Below, one piece after another: positions 40,933-53,500 of a stretch of 64,000 nucleotides of DNA (its first letter is position 1; the number at the start of each line of letters is the position of its first letter). The notes under the pieces were generated by a model. The model ran no database searches. It was not told the DNA's origin and saw nothing but the letters and a program-made list of their open reading frames with translations. Made by a program: the position numbers and the translations under genes. The DNA comes from Volvox africanus (Eukaryota; Chlorophyta; Chlorophyceae; Chlamydomonadales; Volvocaceae): positions 310,001-374,000 of the forward strand of contig BSDZ01000120.1 of NCBI GenBank assembly GCA_030268105.1, given 5' to 3'.

Positions 40933-41756
40933 TGTTGTACCTCTCGTTCGCGTTTGCTCATAAGTATCTGCACGTCTGGAGACTTTAGATACCGATGCGC
41001 GAGCACTTGCAAGTACAGCAAGGCAAGCGAGAGCAAACAGAGACAGCGGAAGACTTCAAGACGAAGAGAGATATAACTTACAGTCTTACAGATCGGAACG
41101 ATGCGATGGACGAAATCGCCGTCAGCACCGGAAGCAAGCAATCATCACGCGGCGGTGATTAGCGAAGTTCAGGCTTAGCTCGGGCTAAGTAGAATAGCGT
41201 ATAGCAATAGTAATATAGAACACACGAGTGTTCTCCGGTATCGAATGTCTTATCTTGCTTAGCCGTCCTCGCATCTGTTATACTCGCAGCATCGCAATGC
41301 CGTACGATTCACATCAGGAGGCCGATCCTAGATGTGACAACCCTACTGCGTATAGGCGATGTCTACGCATAACAACGTATAAGCCTTTCCGGCATTCACA
41401 TGATGCAAGGGTCCGGATAACGATATCTGGTTGCAGGGCATGCATCGCGACGAGTGCGGCGCTCTCAACGTGTGCTGTAATGAAGTAATATTATATCAGA
41501 TAATATTACTTATCGTTTCGTAGCACAAGCATAATGCGCACTTCAATGCTTCGGGCTTTCATGCATGCTAGGCGGATTTGCCATGATGCGATGTCGCGAT
41601 GGATAATGACAACATGCCAAATGCATATATAAATGTACACGAATACATTTATATCATGCAGATTCATTCATATGCAATGTGTTCATCACAATAGCACTTC
41701 GCCTTGTAGGATCACATCGACCTACGCATCGGCGGGAAACTAACCGTAGCACAACA
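40933..41756 (-). repeat. LTR of family B, 3' LTR of B3
   Basis: 824 bp, followed rightwards by the minus-strand purine tract GGAGGGGGGATAAT (41757-41770). Confidence 0.92.
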
Positions 41757-41815
41757 ATTATCCCCCCTCCCGTATGCAGCGTCCTCGCTGCATCATACAG
41801 CATCGACTGCAGGGG

Positions 41816-43894
41816 TCATTGGGCTTGCGTGGCACGTTTGCGGGCTTCTTCGAGCAGGGGCTTCATGTCCTGTGAGAAGTTGCGTGCCGGTTCCCATGAG
41901 TTGTGCTCGTCGGTATACCCTGTCCACTTAACCAAGTACTCGTGTACTGTCCGCTTACGTCGGTGTCGGCCCACACGACGCGCGCGATAATCTAACACCC
42001 GCTCCACATCGTAAAACTTCTGTTTACCAGCGATCCAGGTTTCGGGAACTGGTTTGATCGCTGCGGGGGCGTTAGCAGGCTCAGGGACGGGTTCTGTACC
42101 ACGATACGGACGAACAAGCGATACGTGAAACGTGGGGTGAATGGTCATATCAGCGGGCAATGCAAGCTCCACAGCCACATTCCCAACCATGCGCACGACA
42201 GGATACGGACCAATCCAGCGGGGTAAGAGTTTTCGGGATCCGTCGGCCAAGGAACGCAAGTTCTTGGTACTTAGCAACACGAGTTGCCCTTCCGAAAACG
42301 TCACATCCTGCTTGGATTTGTTATAGTATTCCGTCGTTCGTTGCTGCGCCGCGTCCAAACACGACTTCGCGTCTGTGATTCGGGACATAAAAGACTTGGC
42401 AAAAAGTTTAGCAGCAGGCACGTTCACTTCCAACTCACGCCACACGGGTAGCGCGGGATGAAACCCATAGTTAAGAAAGAACGGACTTTTGCCTGTAGAG
42501 TGGTTAACAGCGTTGTTAAGCGCGAATTCTGCCGCAGTCAAATACGTATCCCAAACGAGTGGTGTGCGACCAGCATAATTGCGCAACATATCACCCAACG
42601 TGCGTTCGGTTTGACCATCAGTCTGCGGGTGGTATGCTGTGCTCAGGTTGACGCGCATGCCAACTAGTTTGCAGAGCGCTTCCCAAAATTTAGACGTGAA
42701 CTGTCCACCGCGGTCCGAGATCACATTTTTGGGAACCCCGTGTAACCGAACCACATTGTCGAAAAACAAACGTGCGGTTTGCTCAGCCGTGCAGGATGAT
42801 GTGCATGGTGCTAGGTGAACCATCTTAGTCAGACGATCGACCATTTCGAGCACCGCATCATATCCCCCCTCAGTTTTGGGCAGCGTGACTACAAAGTCCA
42901 TGGAAACACTTTCCCAAGGCGCATCCGGGACAGGCAACGGTTGCAACAACCCATGGCCCTAACCGGACAAAGCCTTATTGCGCTGGCACAGACTGCATGT
43001 CTGGACGAAGTTCGCCGCATCCTTAGCCAAACGAGGCCACCAAAAGGAACGTTGCACCAAGTCGATCAATCGCTTGCTACCAGGGTGTCCTGCTAACGGG
43101 TCCTCGTGGAACCGCGCAAGGATGTCGTAGCGTAGCGCGTCGTCGTTCGGAACGACGATTTGCGTAGCTGCACCCTCCGTCCGTAGCCAAAGGCCATTCT
43201 GCTTGCGAAGGTTTTCTACATTAGCCGGGTCCGCGAACCAGGCGTCTGCGTTGTAGGCAACCTTCAACCGCTCCGCGAGGTCCGTCGCGATCGGTACCTC
43301 CTCGCTATGCGGCCGCACGACGGGTGCTGCCAAAATTGCAGCGTGTAACGACGGATGTCGACTGAGAGCATCGGCAATATTCAATTTACCAGAAATATAC
43401 TCCCAGGTGCAGTCGAACCTAGCTAGGTATTCCATCCACCTAGCCTGACGGCGGTTCAACGTCGGAACGCTTTGCAAAAACGTTAGGGGCTTATGGTCAG
43501 TCTTTAAAGTAAACGGGCGTCCCTCGAGGTAACAGCGCCATTCCTTTAAAGCATGCAGCACGGCCAGAAGCTCCTGTTCCCCGGTGGTGTAGCGAATCTC
43601 CGCACCAGAAAACTTCTTACTCGTGAAGGCGATCGGTCGCCCTTCCTGTAACAATACAGCGCCGCTTCCAAATATTGAGGCATCAGACACTACCTCAACA
43701 CGAAATGGCAACGAGTAATCAGGGAATGCAAGGGTAACATCTTCGGCAACGATTCGTTTGAGCTCTTCGAATGCCCGCTGGCATTGCGACGTCCACGACT
43801 CGAGCGAAACGAAAACGCCTTTGCGAGTTAAGTTAGTAAGCGGGGCCGCAATGATGGAATATTTTTCAATGAACTTTCGGAAATAATTGGTCAA
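41816..43894 (-). pseudogene. pol: B3 pol 3' part: reverse transcriptase end, RNase H, integrase, chromodomain
   Basis: Read from 43894: LTNYFRKFIEKYSIIAAP, RNase H VVSDASIFGSGAVLLQEG and LKTDHKPLTFLQS, SRHPSLHAAI, then the integrase zinc site CSLCQRNKALSG. A TAG at 42959-42961 breaks the frame, which resumes at 42949. The core has SMDFVVTLP, NVISDRGGQF and QTDGQTER. Three residues (TNR) present in other copies are missing right after the catalytic Glu. GPY/F RWIGPYPVVRMVGN and chromodomain HEYLVKWTGYTDEHNSWEPA end at TGA 41816-41818. Confidence 0.88.
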
Positions 43895-43904
43895 GCCAAG
43901 GAAC

Positions 43905-44516
43905 TTACGCAGCTCCGTGAGGTTCTGAGGTTCTGAGGTTTACGAGCGACTGCCCAGCAGACAACGTCAGTGCACTTAGGGCGGGTCCGTAACCTACGGC
44001 ACCCCCGTCAGGAGCTTCGTACCAAACGTCAACCGAGTAGGATGTGCTTGGCCACGGAGCCAGCGTGCCCTCCCGATCCACACCATTAAACAAAACGGTG
44101 CCCGGCTCGAACCGGTGGACATGCCGCATACCCCTTAACGATGCCTCTGCCTTGCGCCGACAGAAAGCGGGGAGTAAAACACATGCGGCGGTGTCTGGAT
44201 ATTGACGCCCACACCTCCTGTATATGGCCAACTGTTCCGACATCTCACGCAGAGACGAGGGGATGAACAAAACCACGTGGTTAGACAGATCGATAGACGA
44301 CAGGGGACGGCGAGGTGTAAACAAATTACACAACGGGTCGAAGCAGAGAAGTCCCGTGCGTCCATCAAGCGTGATGCGTCGCGCAATGACTCGCTCGATG
44401 TGTCCAAGTACACAAGGCAACAATGCCTTAACGGCTGGCCGTAAGGATGACCACCGACCACACGTTAGTTCAGAAATCCCAGGTGGTGCCCCCTCCGCAG
44501 GAACCCGGGCAAGCCC
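43905..44516 (-). pseudogene. B3 pre-protease domain, truncated
   Basis: In phase with the B3 gag after its UAG (44517-44519). It contains the family-B version of the methyltransferase-like domain (GRTGLLCFDPLCNLF, DLSNHVVLFIPSSL, TAACVLLPAFCRRK). It ends at a deletion near 43945 that joins the sequence just before protease to the middle of reverse transcriptase, with CCTCAGAA repeated at the joint. Protease is lost. Confidence 0.8.
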
Positions 44517-45137
44517 CTATTTCGGCTGAGGTACAAACGGCGGCATTAGAGGGCAATCCTTCGTGGAATGGCTCTCCGCACACCGTAGACAAACGTTGGC
44601 CAATTTCCGACACTCGAATTCGGAACGATTGCAATTCCACGTGTCGTCCGTGCGAGTCCGCTTCGCATTGGGGTCGGAACGCTGTGCGGCTGCCGTCGAC
44701 GGCGCACCACCACGCTTCCTGTTTTTAGCCGGGTCCGAGCTCGGACCAGCTCCTCCTGACCCACGGACACCCGAGCTAGCGCCCCCGCGCGCCTGGCGTT
44801 GCCGGTTGCTGCGTCGCGTCGCGGCAGTAGGCGTGGGGCAGGTCGCTCTGAAGTCCTGGTCGAGAGCTACGGCTTCCCCAAGCGGATCCTCAGGGATGTC
44901 ATCATGCCCTCGAGCTTGAGGTAATGTCAGAACCCTTGGTCCAGCAGTGTTGTCCATATTCGTGTTCACTGCTGAATGCGGCACAATTAAGTGAGCAGGG
45001 GTCTGAAGGAAAAGGGGCTCTTGAGTGGCTCGCGCGCCAACAGTCTCAAGACCTCTATCCGGTGCTCTAGCAGCCACAACAAAATCGGGTTGGCTAGCTA
45101 GGCTAGTGTGCGGCGTATCGTCATGTTCCGCGGACAT
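44517..45137 (-). pseudogene. gag: B3 gag with the capsid core deleted
   Basis: Begins MSAEHDDTPHTSLASQPDFV. After HDDIPE it jumps to DPLGEAVALDQDF, removing about 150 codons (the whole Gag core) in phase. The basic linker and an intact zinc knuckle CLRCAESHSTKDC follow, ending in TAG at 44517-44519. A Gag without its core could not build particles. Confidence 0.85.
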
Positions 45138-45224
45138 GGAGCACGAAACGATACCCTAGGTTTGCGTAATAGAAGCCGACTTCTATCGCAAAGGCAAGAG
45201 TACAAAGCGATTCGGTGAGCCTAC

Positions 45225-45530
45225 CGACAGTACCCTTGAGAAGATTCAGTAAACTCAGCAAGTACTTGCCCAGCTGAGTCCTGATCTCCGTAGTTTGGGC
45301 AATGAGAGTCGCCAACTGGTCCGGACGAAAGCCGGTCTCAGTCGTCGCGGCAAGCAATGCCGGTGCACTGAGATTACCTGCGACTCAGAGCATACACTCA
45401 CACAACAAGTGCAGCAATCTAAGCAAAAGCAATTAAATAATTACAAACCGGCGGCGTCCAAAACGGCGCGGCCTAGGTCTTCGGCAAAAGTATCTAGCGG
45501 CCCTCGTGGTTCGTCGCTGGAACTCGCCAT
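45225..45530 (-). CDS. Spliced leader ORF, family B (B3 copy), two exons
   Basis: Exon 1 is 45530-45449 (82 nt, two codons shorter than in B1), the intron runs 45448-45378, and exon 2 is 45377-45225 (153 nt). Donor and acceptor words match the other copies. The in-phase 6-nt deletion in an otherwise heavily deleted copy is consistent with coding constraint before insertion. Confidence 0.55.
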
Positions 45531-45570
45531 AGAAAGAACCTACTACGCTCGTAAACCTCACAACACAGTC

Positions 45571-48498
45571 GAATGCTACCACCGCGCAGTCCACCGTGAA
45601 GGATCTTGAGGTCGAAGCCCTCCTGCATAAATATGCTGATGTTTTTCATGACATCCCAGGGCTCCCACCTATGCGACCTGTTGACCATACGATCCCTCTT
45701 GTGCCCGGAGCACAACCCGTTTCACGACCTATGTACAGGTTAAGCCCGTTGGAGCTGGATGAAGTGAAGCGGCAAGTGAGAGATCTGCTCGCAAAGGGTA
45801 TGATTCGGCCCAGCACATCGCCATACTGTGCACCGATATTGTTTGTCGGTAAGAAGGATGGGACGTTGCGTATGTGCATTGATTAAAGAGCCTTCAATGC
45901 GACCACGATCAAAAATCGCTACCCTTTGCCGCGCGTTGATGACCTGCTCGATAAGCTGAAAGGCTCAGCTTATTTTTCCTCGATTGACCTTCAACAAGGG
46001 TATAATCAGATACGCATCGCTGCCTCTGATATTCCGAAAACCGCTTTCCGGACTCCCTTTGGTCATTTCGAGTATACGGTTTTGTCGTTTGGACTTACTA
46101 ATGCGCCCGCCACATTTCAAGCGGTGATGGATCGCATGTTCAGACCGTATATCGACAGGTTCATCGTTTGCTGTTTGGATGATATTTTGATCTATTCCAA
46201 AACGTGCGAGGAGCATCTGAAGCATCACGAGCTCGTGCTTGAGGTGATGAAGCGGGAGCAACTGTTTGCTAAACGCGCCAAGTGCTTTTGGGCGCAGCCG
46301 CAAGTGGAGTATTTGGGCCACATCGTGTCGGCCACTGGGGTCAGGATGGACCCACGGAAGGTAGCTGTGGTTCGCGAATGGCCCGCGCCTCAGAACCTCA
46401 CCGAACTACGTCAGTTCTTGGGTTTGACTAACTACTTCCGTAAGTTTATTAAAAATTACTCCATTATTGCGGCCCCGCTTACGAATTTGACGAAGAAAGG
46501 AGGTTTCGTTTCTCTTGAAGCCTGGACACCCGTGTGTCAGCGGGCATTCGAAGAGCTCAAACGAATCGTCGCCGACGACGTTACCCTCTCTTTTCCTGAC
46601 TACTCGTTGCCTTTGTGTTGAAGTTGTATCGGATGCTTCCTTGCATGGATGCGGCGCTGTATTGTTACAGGAAGGACGACCGATTGCCTTCACGAGTAAG
46701 AAGTTCTCGGGTGCGGAGGCCCGATATACAACTGGAGAGCAGGAGCTGTTGGCAGCTCTACATGCTTTGAAAGAATGGCGCTGTTACCTCGAGGGCCATC
46801 CTTTTACACTGAAGACTGGTCATAAGCCGCTGACATTCTTGCAGAGTGTCCCTATGCTTAACCGACGACAAGCTCGATGGATGGAGTATCTATCTCGTTT
46901 CAACTGCACGTGGGAGTATATCGCCGGCAGGATTAATATTGCTGACGCCCTCAGTCGACATCCCTCATTGCATGCTGCTATTTTGGCAGCACCAGTCACT
47001 CGCTCGCGCAGCCAGGAGGTGCCGATAGCAACGGACCTGGCGCAGCGACTCAAGGCGGCATATGGAGTGGATCCATGGTTCGCTTCACCCAACAATGTGG
47101 AACATTTGCAGAAGTGCAACGATTTGTGGATACGGCAGGATGGCTCCACCACACAAATCGTTGTGCCCAACGACGACGCTTTACGCTATGATATTCTTGC
47201 ACGGTTCCACGAGGACCCGTTAGCAGGACACGCGATTGGCAGAGCTTGTACGACGCTCATTCTGGTGGCCGCGCGTGGTGAAGGATGCGGAAAACTTCGT
47301 GCAAAGGTGCAGTTTATGTCAGCGAAATAAAGCACTATCCGGTAAGGGCCAGGGTTTATTACAACCTTTACCTATACCCGATGCCCCTTGGGAAAGTGTC
47401 TCTATGGACTTCATCGTCGCGCTGCCCAAAACTGAAGGGGGATACGACTCGGTGTTCGTAATGGTCGATCGTTTGACCAAGATGGTCCATTTAGCCCCCT
47501 GCACCTCGTCTTGCACCGCTGAGCAAACAGCACGATTATTTTTCGATAATGTGGTTCGATTGCATGGCGTTCCTAAAAATGTGATATCCGATCGCGGCGG
47601 GCAATTCACGTCTAAGTTTTGGGAAGCGCTATGTCAACTTTTCGGTATGCGCGTTCATTTGAGCACAGCATATCATCCACAATCTGATGGGCAAATCGAA
47701 CGCACAAATCGCACACTGGGCGACATGTTGAGGAATTTCGCGGGACGCACACCCTCTGTTTGGGATACGTTTCTGACTTCGGCAGAATTTGCGCTTAACA
47801 ACGCTGTTAACCGCTCCACAGGTCAAAGCCCTTTCTTTCTGAATTACGGATTCCATCCTGCGCTACCCGTGTGGCGAGAATTGGAGATAAATATTCCCGC
47901 GGCTAAAACCTTTGCCAAGTCGTTCCTATCCCGCATGACAGATGCGAAGGCATGCCTGGACGCAGCACAACAATGGACGACGGACTATTATAATAAATCC
48001 AAACGGGACGTAACATTTTCGGTGGGACAAATGTTATTATTGAGCACTAAGAACTTGCGTTCGCTCACTGACGGGTCCCGTAAATTGTTACCTCGCTGGA
48101 TCGGCCCATATCCCGTTGTTCGCATGGTAGGGAATGTAGCTGTGGAGCTATCCCTACCTTCTGACATGAATATCCACCCCACATTCCATATTTCTTTAAT
48201 CCGCCCTTATCGCGGCACAGTACCCGTTACAAACGACACCGATGCCCCTGCAGTAATGGACCCCGGTCCCGAGACCTGGATCGCAGGCAAGCAAAAGGTG
48301 TATGATGTGGAACGCATTTTGGATTATCGGGTTCGTCGCATTGGTCGACAACGACGAAAGCGGAAGGTGCATGAGTATCTGGTCAAGTGGACTGGCTATT
48401 CGAGCGAGCATAATTCGTGGGAGCCGATGCGTAACTTCTCGCCGGAAATGAAGCCCTTATTGGAGGAAGCTCGTCTTCGTGCCACGCAAACCCAATGA
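45571..48498 (+). pseudogene. pol: A2 pol, second part (reverse transcriptase to chromodomain)
   Basis: Reverse transcriptase [32 protein letters not shown], then CCLDDILIYS where sister copies have CYLDD, so the first residue of the catalytic box is changed. A TAA at 45884-45886 interrupts it. A 2-base deletion near 46612 and a loss of about 14 bases near 47229 shift the frame. From 47236 the integrase is open: CSLCQRNKALSG, SMDFIVALP, NVISDRGGQF, QSDGQIERTNRTL, GPY/F and chromodomain HEYLVKWTGYSSEHNSWEP, with TGA at 48496-48498. The polypurine tract AGGAAGGGGGATAG is at 48543-48556. Confidence 0.9.
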
Positions 48499-48557
48499 TC
48501 CTTGCAGTTGATGCTGTTCGATGCAGCGAGGACGCTGCATACAGGAAGGGGGATAGT

Positions 48558-49372
48558 TGTTGTATGCGGATTCGATCACCGTTTACATTTATGAAGGCCG
48601 CGATGCATTTAAACACCATAACGCATAATACAAGTATATTAGCATGATATACTCGAGTATATCTAGCTAATCAGGCATGTCGCATTATCATCCACAACAT
48701 CGCGCTGTCGGTCAACATGTTTGACTCGAAACTGATAATTAATGCGCGATCTATCCATTGGCATAATATATCGCGTAATAATACTTTAAATGTTATTACC
48801 CTATTTACGTCACAAACCATACGCGTATGCAAGAAGGCGACAATCGCGATGGTTGGGTCGGCAACCAAATATTGATATTCGGACCCTTGCATATTGCATG
48901 CGTTGCATTCAATATTATCACGGATGACACGATATTTAGAGCAGTGTTGTCAAGGTACTCACACTTGAGATCGCAATCCAGTGAGACCTGTACTGCATCC
49001 CGATATCGCGACGTGATAGGTGTGAGGATGGCCGCCTAGAGACCGAAGTCGGCTTGACGCTATTTGGGGTCAAGTACTCGTGTACTTTACTCGGTCTGAT
49101 TCTGATATATACGTTTTATGCATTTATATTCGGCCTGAGCTATTCCAGCATAGCATCTTTAGCCAGATGATGAACATTGCCCACGGGGTCTGACGGCCGA
49201 CTACCAATCTGTAATCGAAGACTATTGTAAGTTGAATCTTTCCTTGTTGTTGAGTCTTCCGCTGTCACTTTGCTCGCACTGAAGTGTCTTGCTGTTCGTA
49301 AGCACCATGCACGTGAAGCTGATACTCAGACGTGCAGAATCAGTGCATAATCGAAGAAGGAAGGATACAACA
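48558..49372 (+). repeat. LTR of family A (second subtype), 3' LTR of A2
   Basis: 815 bp. The first two thirds match 37286-38100, but the last third (from about 49053) is clearly different (TATTTGGGGTCAAGTACTCG, CACTTTGCTCGCACTGAAG). It matches instead the R3 LTR at 56533-57348. Confidence 0.9.
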
Positions 49373-50302
49373 GGAACCACCTTCGGAATTGCCACCGAGG
49401 GACCAGAGTCCTAATTATCAACGCCCCGCGGCAACCGCACATACCATCCGAAAGGAAAGGCGGTATGACAATCGCGGACGTCACAGCCCAAGTAATCGTG
49501 GGTCTGCGGGAGCCGGGCCGAGCTCTGGCCACGCTAAAGGCAAACGAAGAGGGAGCACGCCATCTGTAGCGGCAATGCAGAACGTGGCTCCCAGTATGAA
49601 GAAACCTCGGACGGATGATCCGTATATGCAAAAGTGGGAGTGCCGACGTTCAGAGTTTGATCGTCGGAAGTTTGCTAATCTTTGCTTGCGGTGTGCGGCA
49701 GAACACCCTACCCGTGAGTGCCCCCTTTTGCCACCTTTCGTACCGAAGACGACCTAGGAAGTTGCCCGGGATGTGGAGGAAGGGACTTCTCCCGGGATAG
49801 AAGAACGTGGATGTGGCCGCTGGCCGTCGTTACGCCCTGCCGTAAGGGCCCTTTTACCTGCTGTTTTCAGACAAATGGAACGGGCTATCGAGCGACGCTT
49901 CTCACTCGACGGACGCACGGGACTAAACCATTTCGACCCGTTGTGTAATTTATTTGCGCCGCGTTGCCCCCTCTCTTCTCTCGATTTATCTGGCCACACT
50001 ACGCTATTTATCCCTTCATCTTTTCGTGAGCTGTGTGAACAGCTCGCCAGGTACAAGAAGTACCGCCGTCAAAGTCCAGACACTGCAGCTTGCATAATAA
50101 TTCCCTCCTTTTGCCAACGTAAGGTGGCGTCCTTGTTGGAAGGTATGCAACATGTTCTCCGATTCGAGTCGGGCACCGCTCTGTTTAACGGTGTGGATGT
50201 GACGGGTAATCCGATGATGCTGCCTAAACTATCTTTCGCTGCTGAAGTGTGGTTTGAGGCCCCTCTTTTAAGTCCTATCAGGTTCGAACCTGCTATAGGA
50301 TC
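49373..50302 (+). pseudogene. A3: family-A gag C-terminus and pol start (left part)
   Basis: Begins in mid-gag at PPSELPPRDQSPNYQRP, has the zinc knuckle CLRCAAEHPTREC, the TAG at 49755-49757 with the same downstream stem as A2, and the pre-protease domain to EPAIGS, where Co1 is inserted. No nonsense codon was seen. It continues at 54827. Confidence 0.88.
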
Positions 50303-50464
50303 TGTTGGAATTTGGCTTTACGAGTTCGGTCAGACTTGCCTTTATGATGTTTTTGGTTAGAAGTCGTTTGTGTACGACTGACTATATCGGTCTCTTGTTC
50401 CTTGCCTTGAGAGCCTAGAATCTCTTGTAACATGTAAGCGATAATACACACGAAAAGTCCAATA
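50303..50464 (+). repeat. Copia 5' LTR
   Basis: 162 bp, TGTTGGAATTTGG...AAAGTCCAATA. The right border could be two or three bases different because the sequence after it (AGG) also matches the target. Confidence 0.92.
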
Positions 50465-50480
50465 GGTTATGAGCCCCGCG
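50465..50480 (+). other. Copia primer-binding site of the anticodon-arm type
   Basis: GGTTATGAGCCCCGCG is the complement of an initiator-tRNA-Met-like anticodon arm (CTCATAACC contains the CAU anticodon), not of a tRNA 3' end. This matches the known Drosophila copia mechanism in which a 5' half of initiator tRNA primes reverse transcription. Confidence 0.65.
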
Positions 50481-50553
50481 CAACGGCGCGTCTAGGTGAA
50501 TCCTGATTATCCAAAAAGTCGGCCGCACGAGGTGGTAGCGACGATAGGACAGG

Positions 50554-53500
50554 ATGGGCAAGGACGAGGATACCACGAAGGTATTCTTCGGTCGCGATGA
50601 CTACGTTACGGTGACCCAAGTTGTGAACGCACACTTGGAGAGGAAGCTCATCGATGACACGATCAGCGACGACGAGGATGTCCTCGCTGCGATCAAGCCA
50701 AACGACGACAAATTGGCTCGCGGCACCATCAAGAAATACATTTTACCAGAAGATTTGCTACAGTTTGCGGGCAACACAACGGCACGAGATTTGTGGGTGG
50801 CGCTGGCGAAGAAGCACATTCCCAACGTCCGCAATTTCAGGATGCAAATCCAACAACAGCTTAAGGATTTTGAGATGTTGTCAGGAGAAAGTATTGACGA
50901 TTATTTCCGCCGCTTTTATAAAATTGGCTACAAGGCCAGCCTTATTTCGATGAAGATTGAGCCTGAGGATGCGTTACCCCACCTTATCCGCGGCTTGTCA
51001 TCGGACTACGACGGAGTCAAGTCCGTGCTACGCCACATGGAGAGCATCGAAAGCGTGGACCAGCTGCAGGATATGCTCAAGACCGAAGAGGGCGAGCTAA
51101 GGCTTCAGCGTAACAAGGCTCGCGAGGTGTCCCTGATGTCCCTCTCCCGTACCCATGATGGAGCCCGAGTGGGGCCCAGCCAGGGCGCTGGAGCAGGCAA
51201 CGCCGACGGAGGCAGGAGTAGGAAGGCGTGCCTCTACTGCAATAAGGAGGGGCATTTCATCGCAGAATGCAGGAAGAAGGCAAATGATGAGCAGCGGGGG
51301 ATTTGGAGGCCGGCGTTGAAGGGATTGCGGCAGAAGCCCCGAAACCCGCCGGCATTAGCAGCTCCACCGCCGGCGCCGCCTCCAGTGGCGCCCGCGGCCC
51401 AACCCCCAGCCGCCGCACAGGCAGCGGCTCCCCCACGTCCAGCACAAGGCCAACGGAGACAGCTGATCGCCCGGGTATACTCTTCCCAGCAGGACGACTG
51501 GGAGCGGGAGTTGTGGCTGTTCGACACTGGAGCAGAAGTCCATGTCACTGGAGACAAGGACAAGCTCCGGAACTATCAGCATTGTGGTTCAGATTGTAAA
51601 GTGTGGTTAAAAACAGCGAATGGAAGCGTGGTACGCCCGGAGGGCCATGGGCGGGTCATGTTCCGCTCCTCTTGTTTTGAGACAGATGTCGAGGTAGACG
51701 TGTACCATGCACCGGGGATCATGGGTCATATTCTGTCTTTGAAGGCGTTAGAGGGCAGTTTTGGACCGAATGTGGTTCTCCAGTTCTCAGGGGTCTTGCC
51801 ACACGTGGAGATTGGTGGGGCACCCGCGATTGAGTTGGAGAAGATCGATGGGTTGTTCTATGCTGAGGACTCCAGCTACGACAGCTGGATGGGTCGGTAT
51901 GGGTCCGACAGGTGCTTAAGTGGTAAGAAGGTCCGTGAGGAATTGAGGAAGGTCAAGCTTGCCATCACGAAGCAGGATTCCAATCTTGGCGTTCTTTGGC
52001 ATAAACGGTACGGACATTTGGGTTTTGACGCCCTGGCCAAGGTGGCCAGCAGTGATATGGTCACGGGTTTCGGTGCAAGTGTGGATGATGTGGTGGCTGC
52101 GAAGGGGCAGTTCTGTAAGCCCTGCGCCGAGGGCAAGCAGACACGGCAGCCGCACCCATCAACCGGCAATGTTACGAGTAAGAGGCTCGATTTGGTGCAT
52201 ATGGACCTTTGCGGTCCATTGCCAGTGAAGTCGTGGAATAATGCGAAGTATTGGGTCACGTTCTACGATGATTGCACGAAGTTTTCGGAGGTGCGGTGTA
52301 TCACTGACAAGACCGTGGTTCCTGAGACGGTGAAGGAGGTGATAAAGTTGTGGGAGCGGCAGACTGGCGACAAGGTCCGCCGCATCCACACTGACCGTGG
52401 CTTAGAGTACGTAAATGAAGAACTGGCTAGCACTTTGCGGGACATGGGCATTTTCCATGAGAAGACGGCGCCGTACACACCACAGCAGAATGGCGCCGCG
52501 GAGCGTTTGAATCGCACTCTGGAGGAGTGTGTGCGCACCATGTTGGCCGATTCAGGTTTGCCGCAGGAAATGTGGAGTGAGGCTGTTATTACGGCCAATA
52601 CTCTTCGCAACGTATCTCCCACGAAGGGCAGCAATCTCACGCCTTGGGAGCGGTTCATTGGTGAAAAACCGGACGTGTCGAAGTTGAGGGTTTTTGGCTG
52701 CCCTGCATACGTCATGATTCCTAAGCAGCAGCGCCATAAGCTGGATCCCCTGAGCGTGCCGGGCCAGTTTGTGGGTTACGCACCAGGCATGAGTGCATGG
52801 CGGGTGTGGATACCGAAGGATAGGCGTGTCCGCATCAGTTGTGATGTTAAGTTTGATGAGTGGGGCGTTCGTGGGAGCATGGAGTTCGACGCCTCAGAAT
52901 CGGAGGAGGAGGATGTCTCTGGGTCCGATCCCGAGGCTGATGAGGGCAACGAAATACAGGAGGAGTCGCCGCCGGAGCAACCCCCGGAACCAGCACCCCA
53001 GCCGGAACCGGAGTTAGACGTTCCAATTGCATTACGTAAATCGCAGCGTCAAAATACCAAGTACGCTAAGTCGATTTTAGGGGTAAACGTGGATATCCCC
53101 GCTACGTATGAAGAAGCAATTGCATCACCCTTGGTTGATTTCTGGATTGAGGCGATGGAGGAGGAGTTTGCTTCGCTGCAGGAAAAGGGCACCTGGTCGC
53201 TGGTTGAGAAGCCGGCGGACAAGCAAGCCCTAGGCGTTAAGTGGGTTTACTCAGTGAAGTTGGATAAGCATGGGGTCGTTGAGCGTTTCAAGGCGCGCCT
53301 CGTGGTGAAAGGATTCATGCAGCGTGAAGGTGTGGACTTTGAAGAGGTCTTTGCACCAGTTAGCAAGCATTCCACTCTGCGTGTTTTCTTAGCCATGGTA
53401 GCTGCGGACGACATGGAGCTACACCAGCTTGATGTGAAAACGGCTTTCCTAAATGGAGACCTGGAGGAGGAAATCTACACCGTGCAGCCCCCAGGCTTTG

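Larger units (their letters stand above)
40933..45565 (-). mobile_element. B3: family-B element with multiple internal deletions, inserted in A2 pol
   Basis: Minus strand. The target duplication CAGTC (40928-40932 and 45566-45570) is exact. The 3' LTR is complete (40933-41756) but the 5' LTR is reduced to about seven terminal bases (TGTTGTG) plus 10-15 bases of filler. Further deletions remove the Gag core and everything from protease to mid reverse transcriptase. Confidence 0.9.
37286..49372 (+). mobile_element. A2: family-A Ty3/gypsy element, mosaic, interrupted by B3
   Basis: Order: 5' LTR (37286-38100), primer site, leader ORF, complete gag, pol, polypurine tract, 3' LTR (48558-49372). 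The two LTRs belong to different subtypes. The flanks are TATAT at the left and GGAAC at the right, so there is no target duplication. The right flank is another element's gag (A3). The simplest reading is a crossover product of two related elements. Confidence 0.85.
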
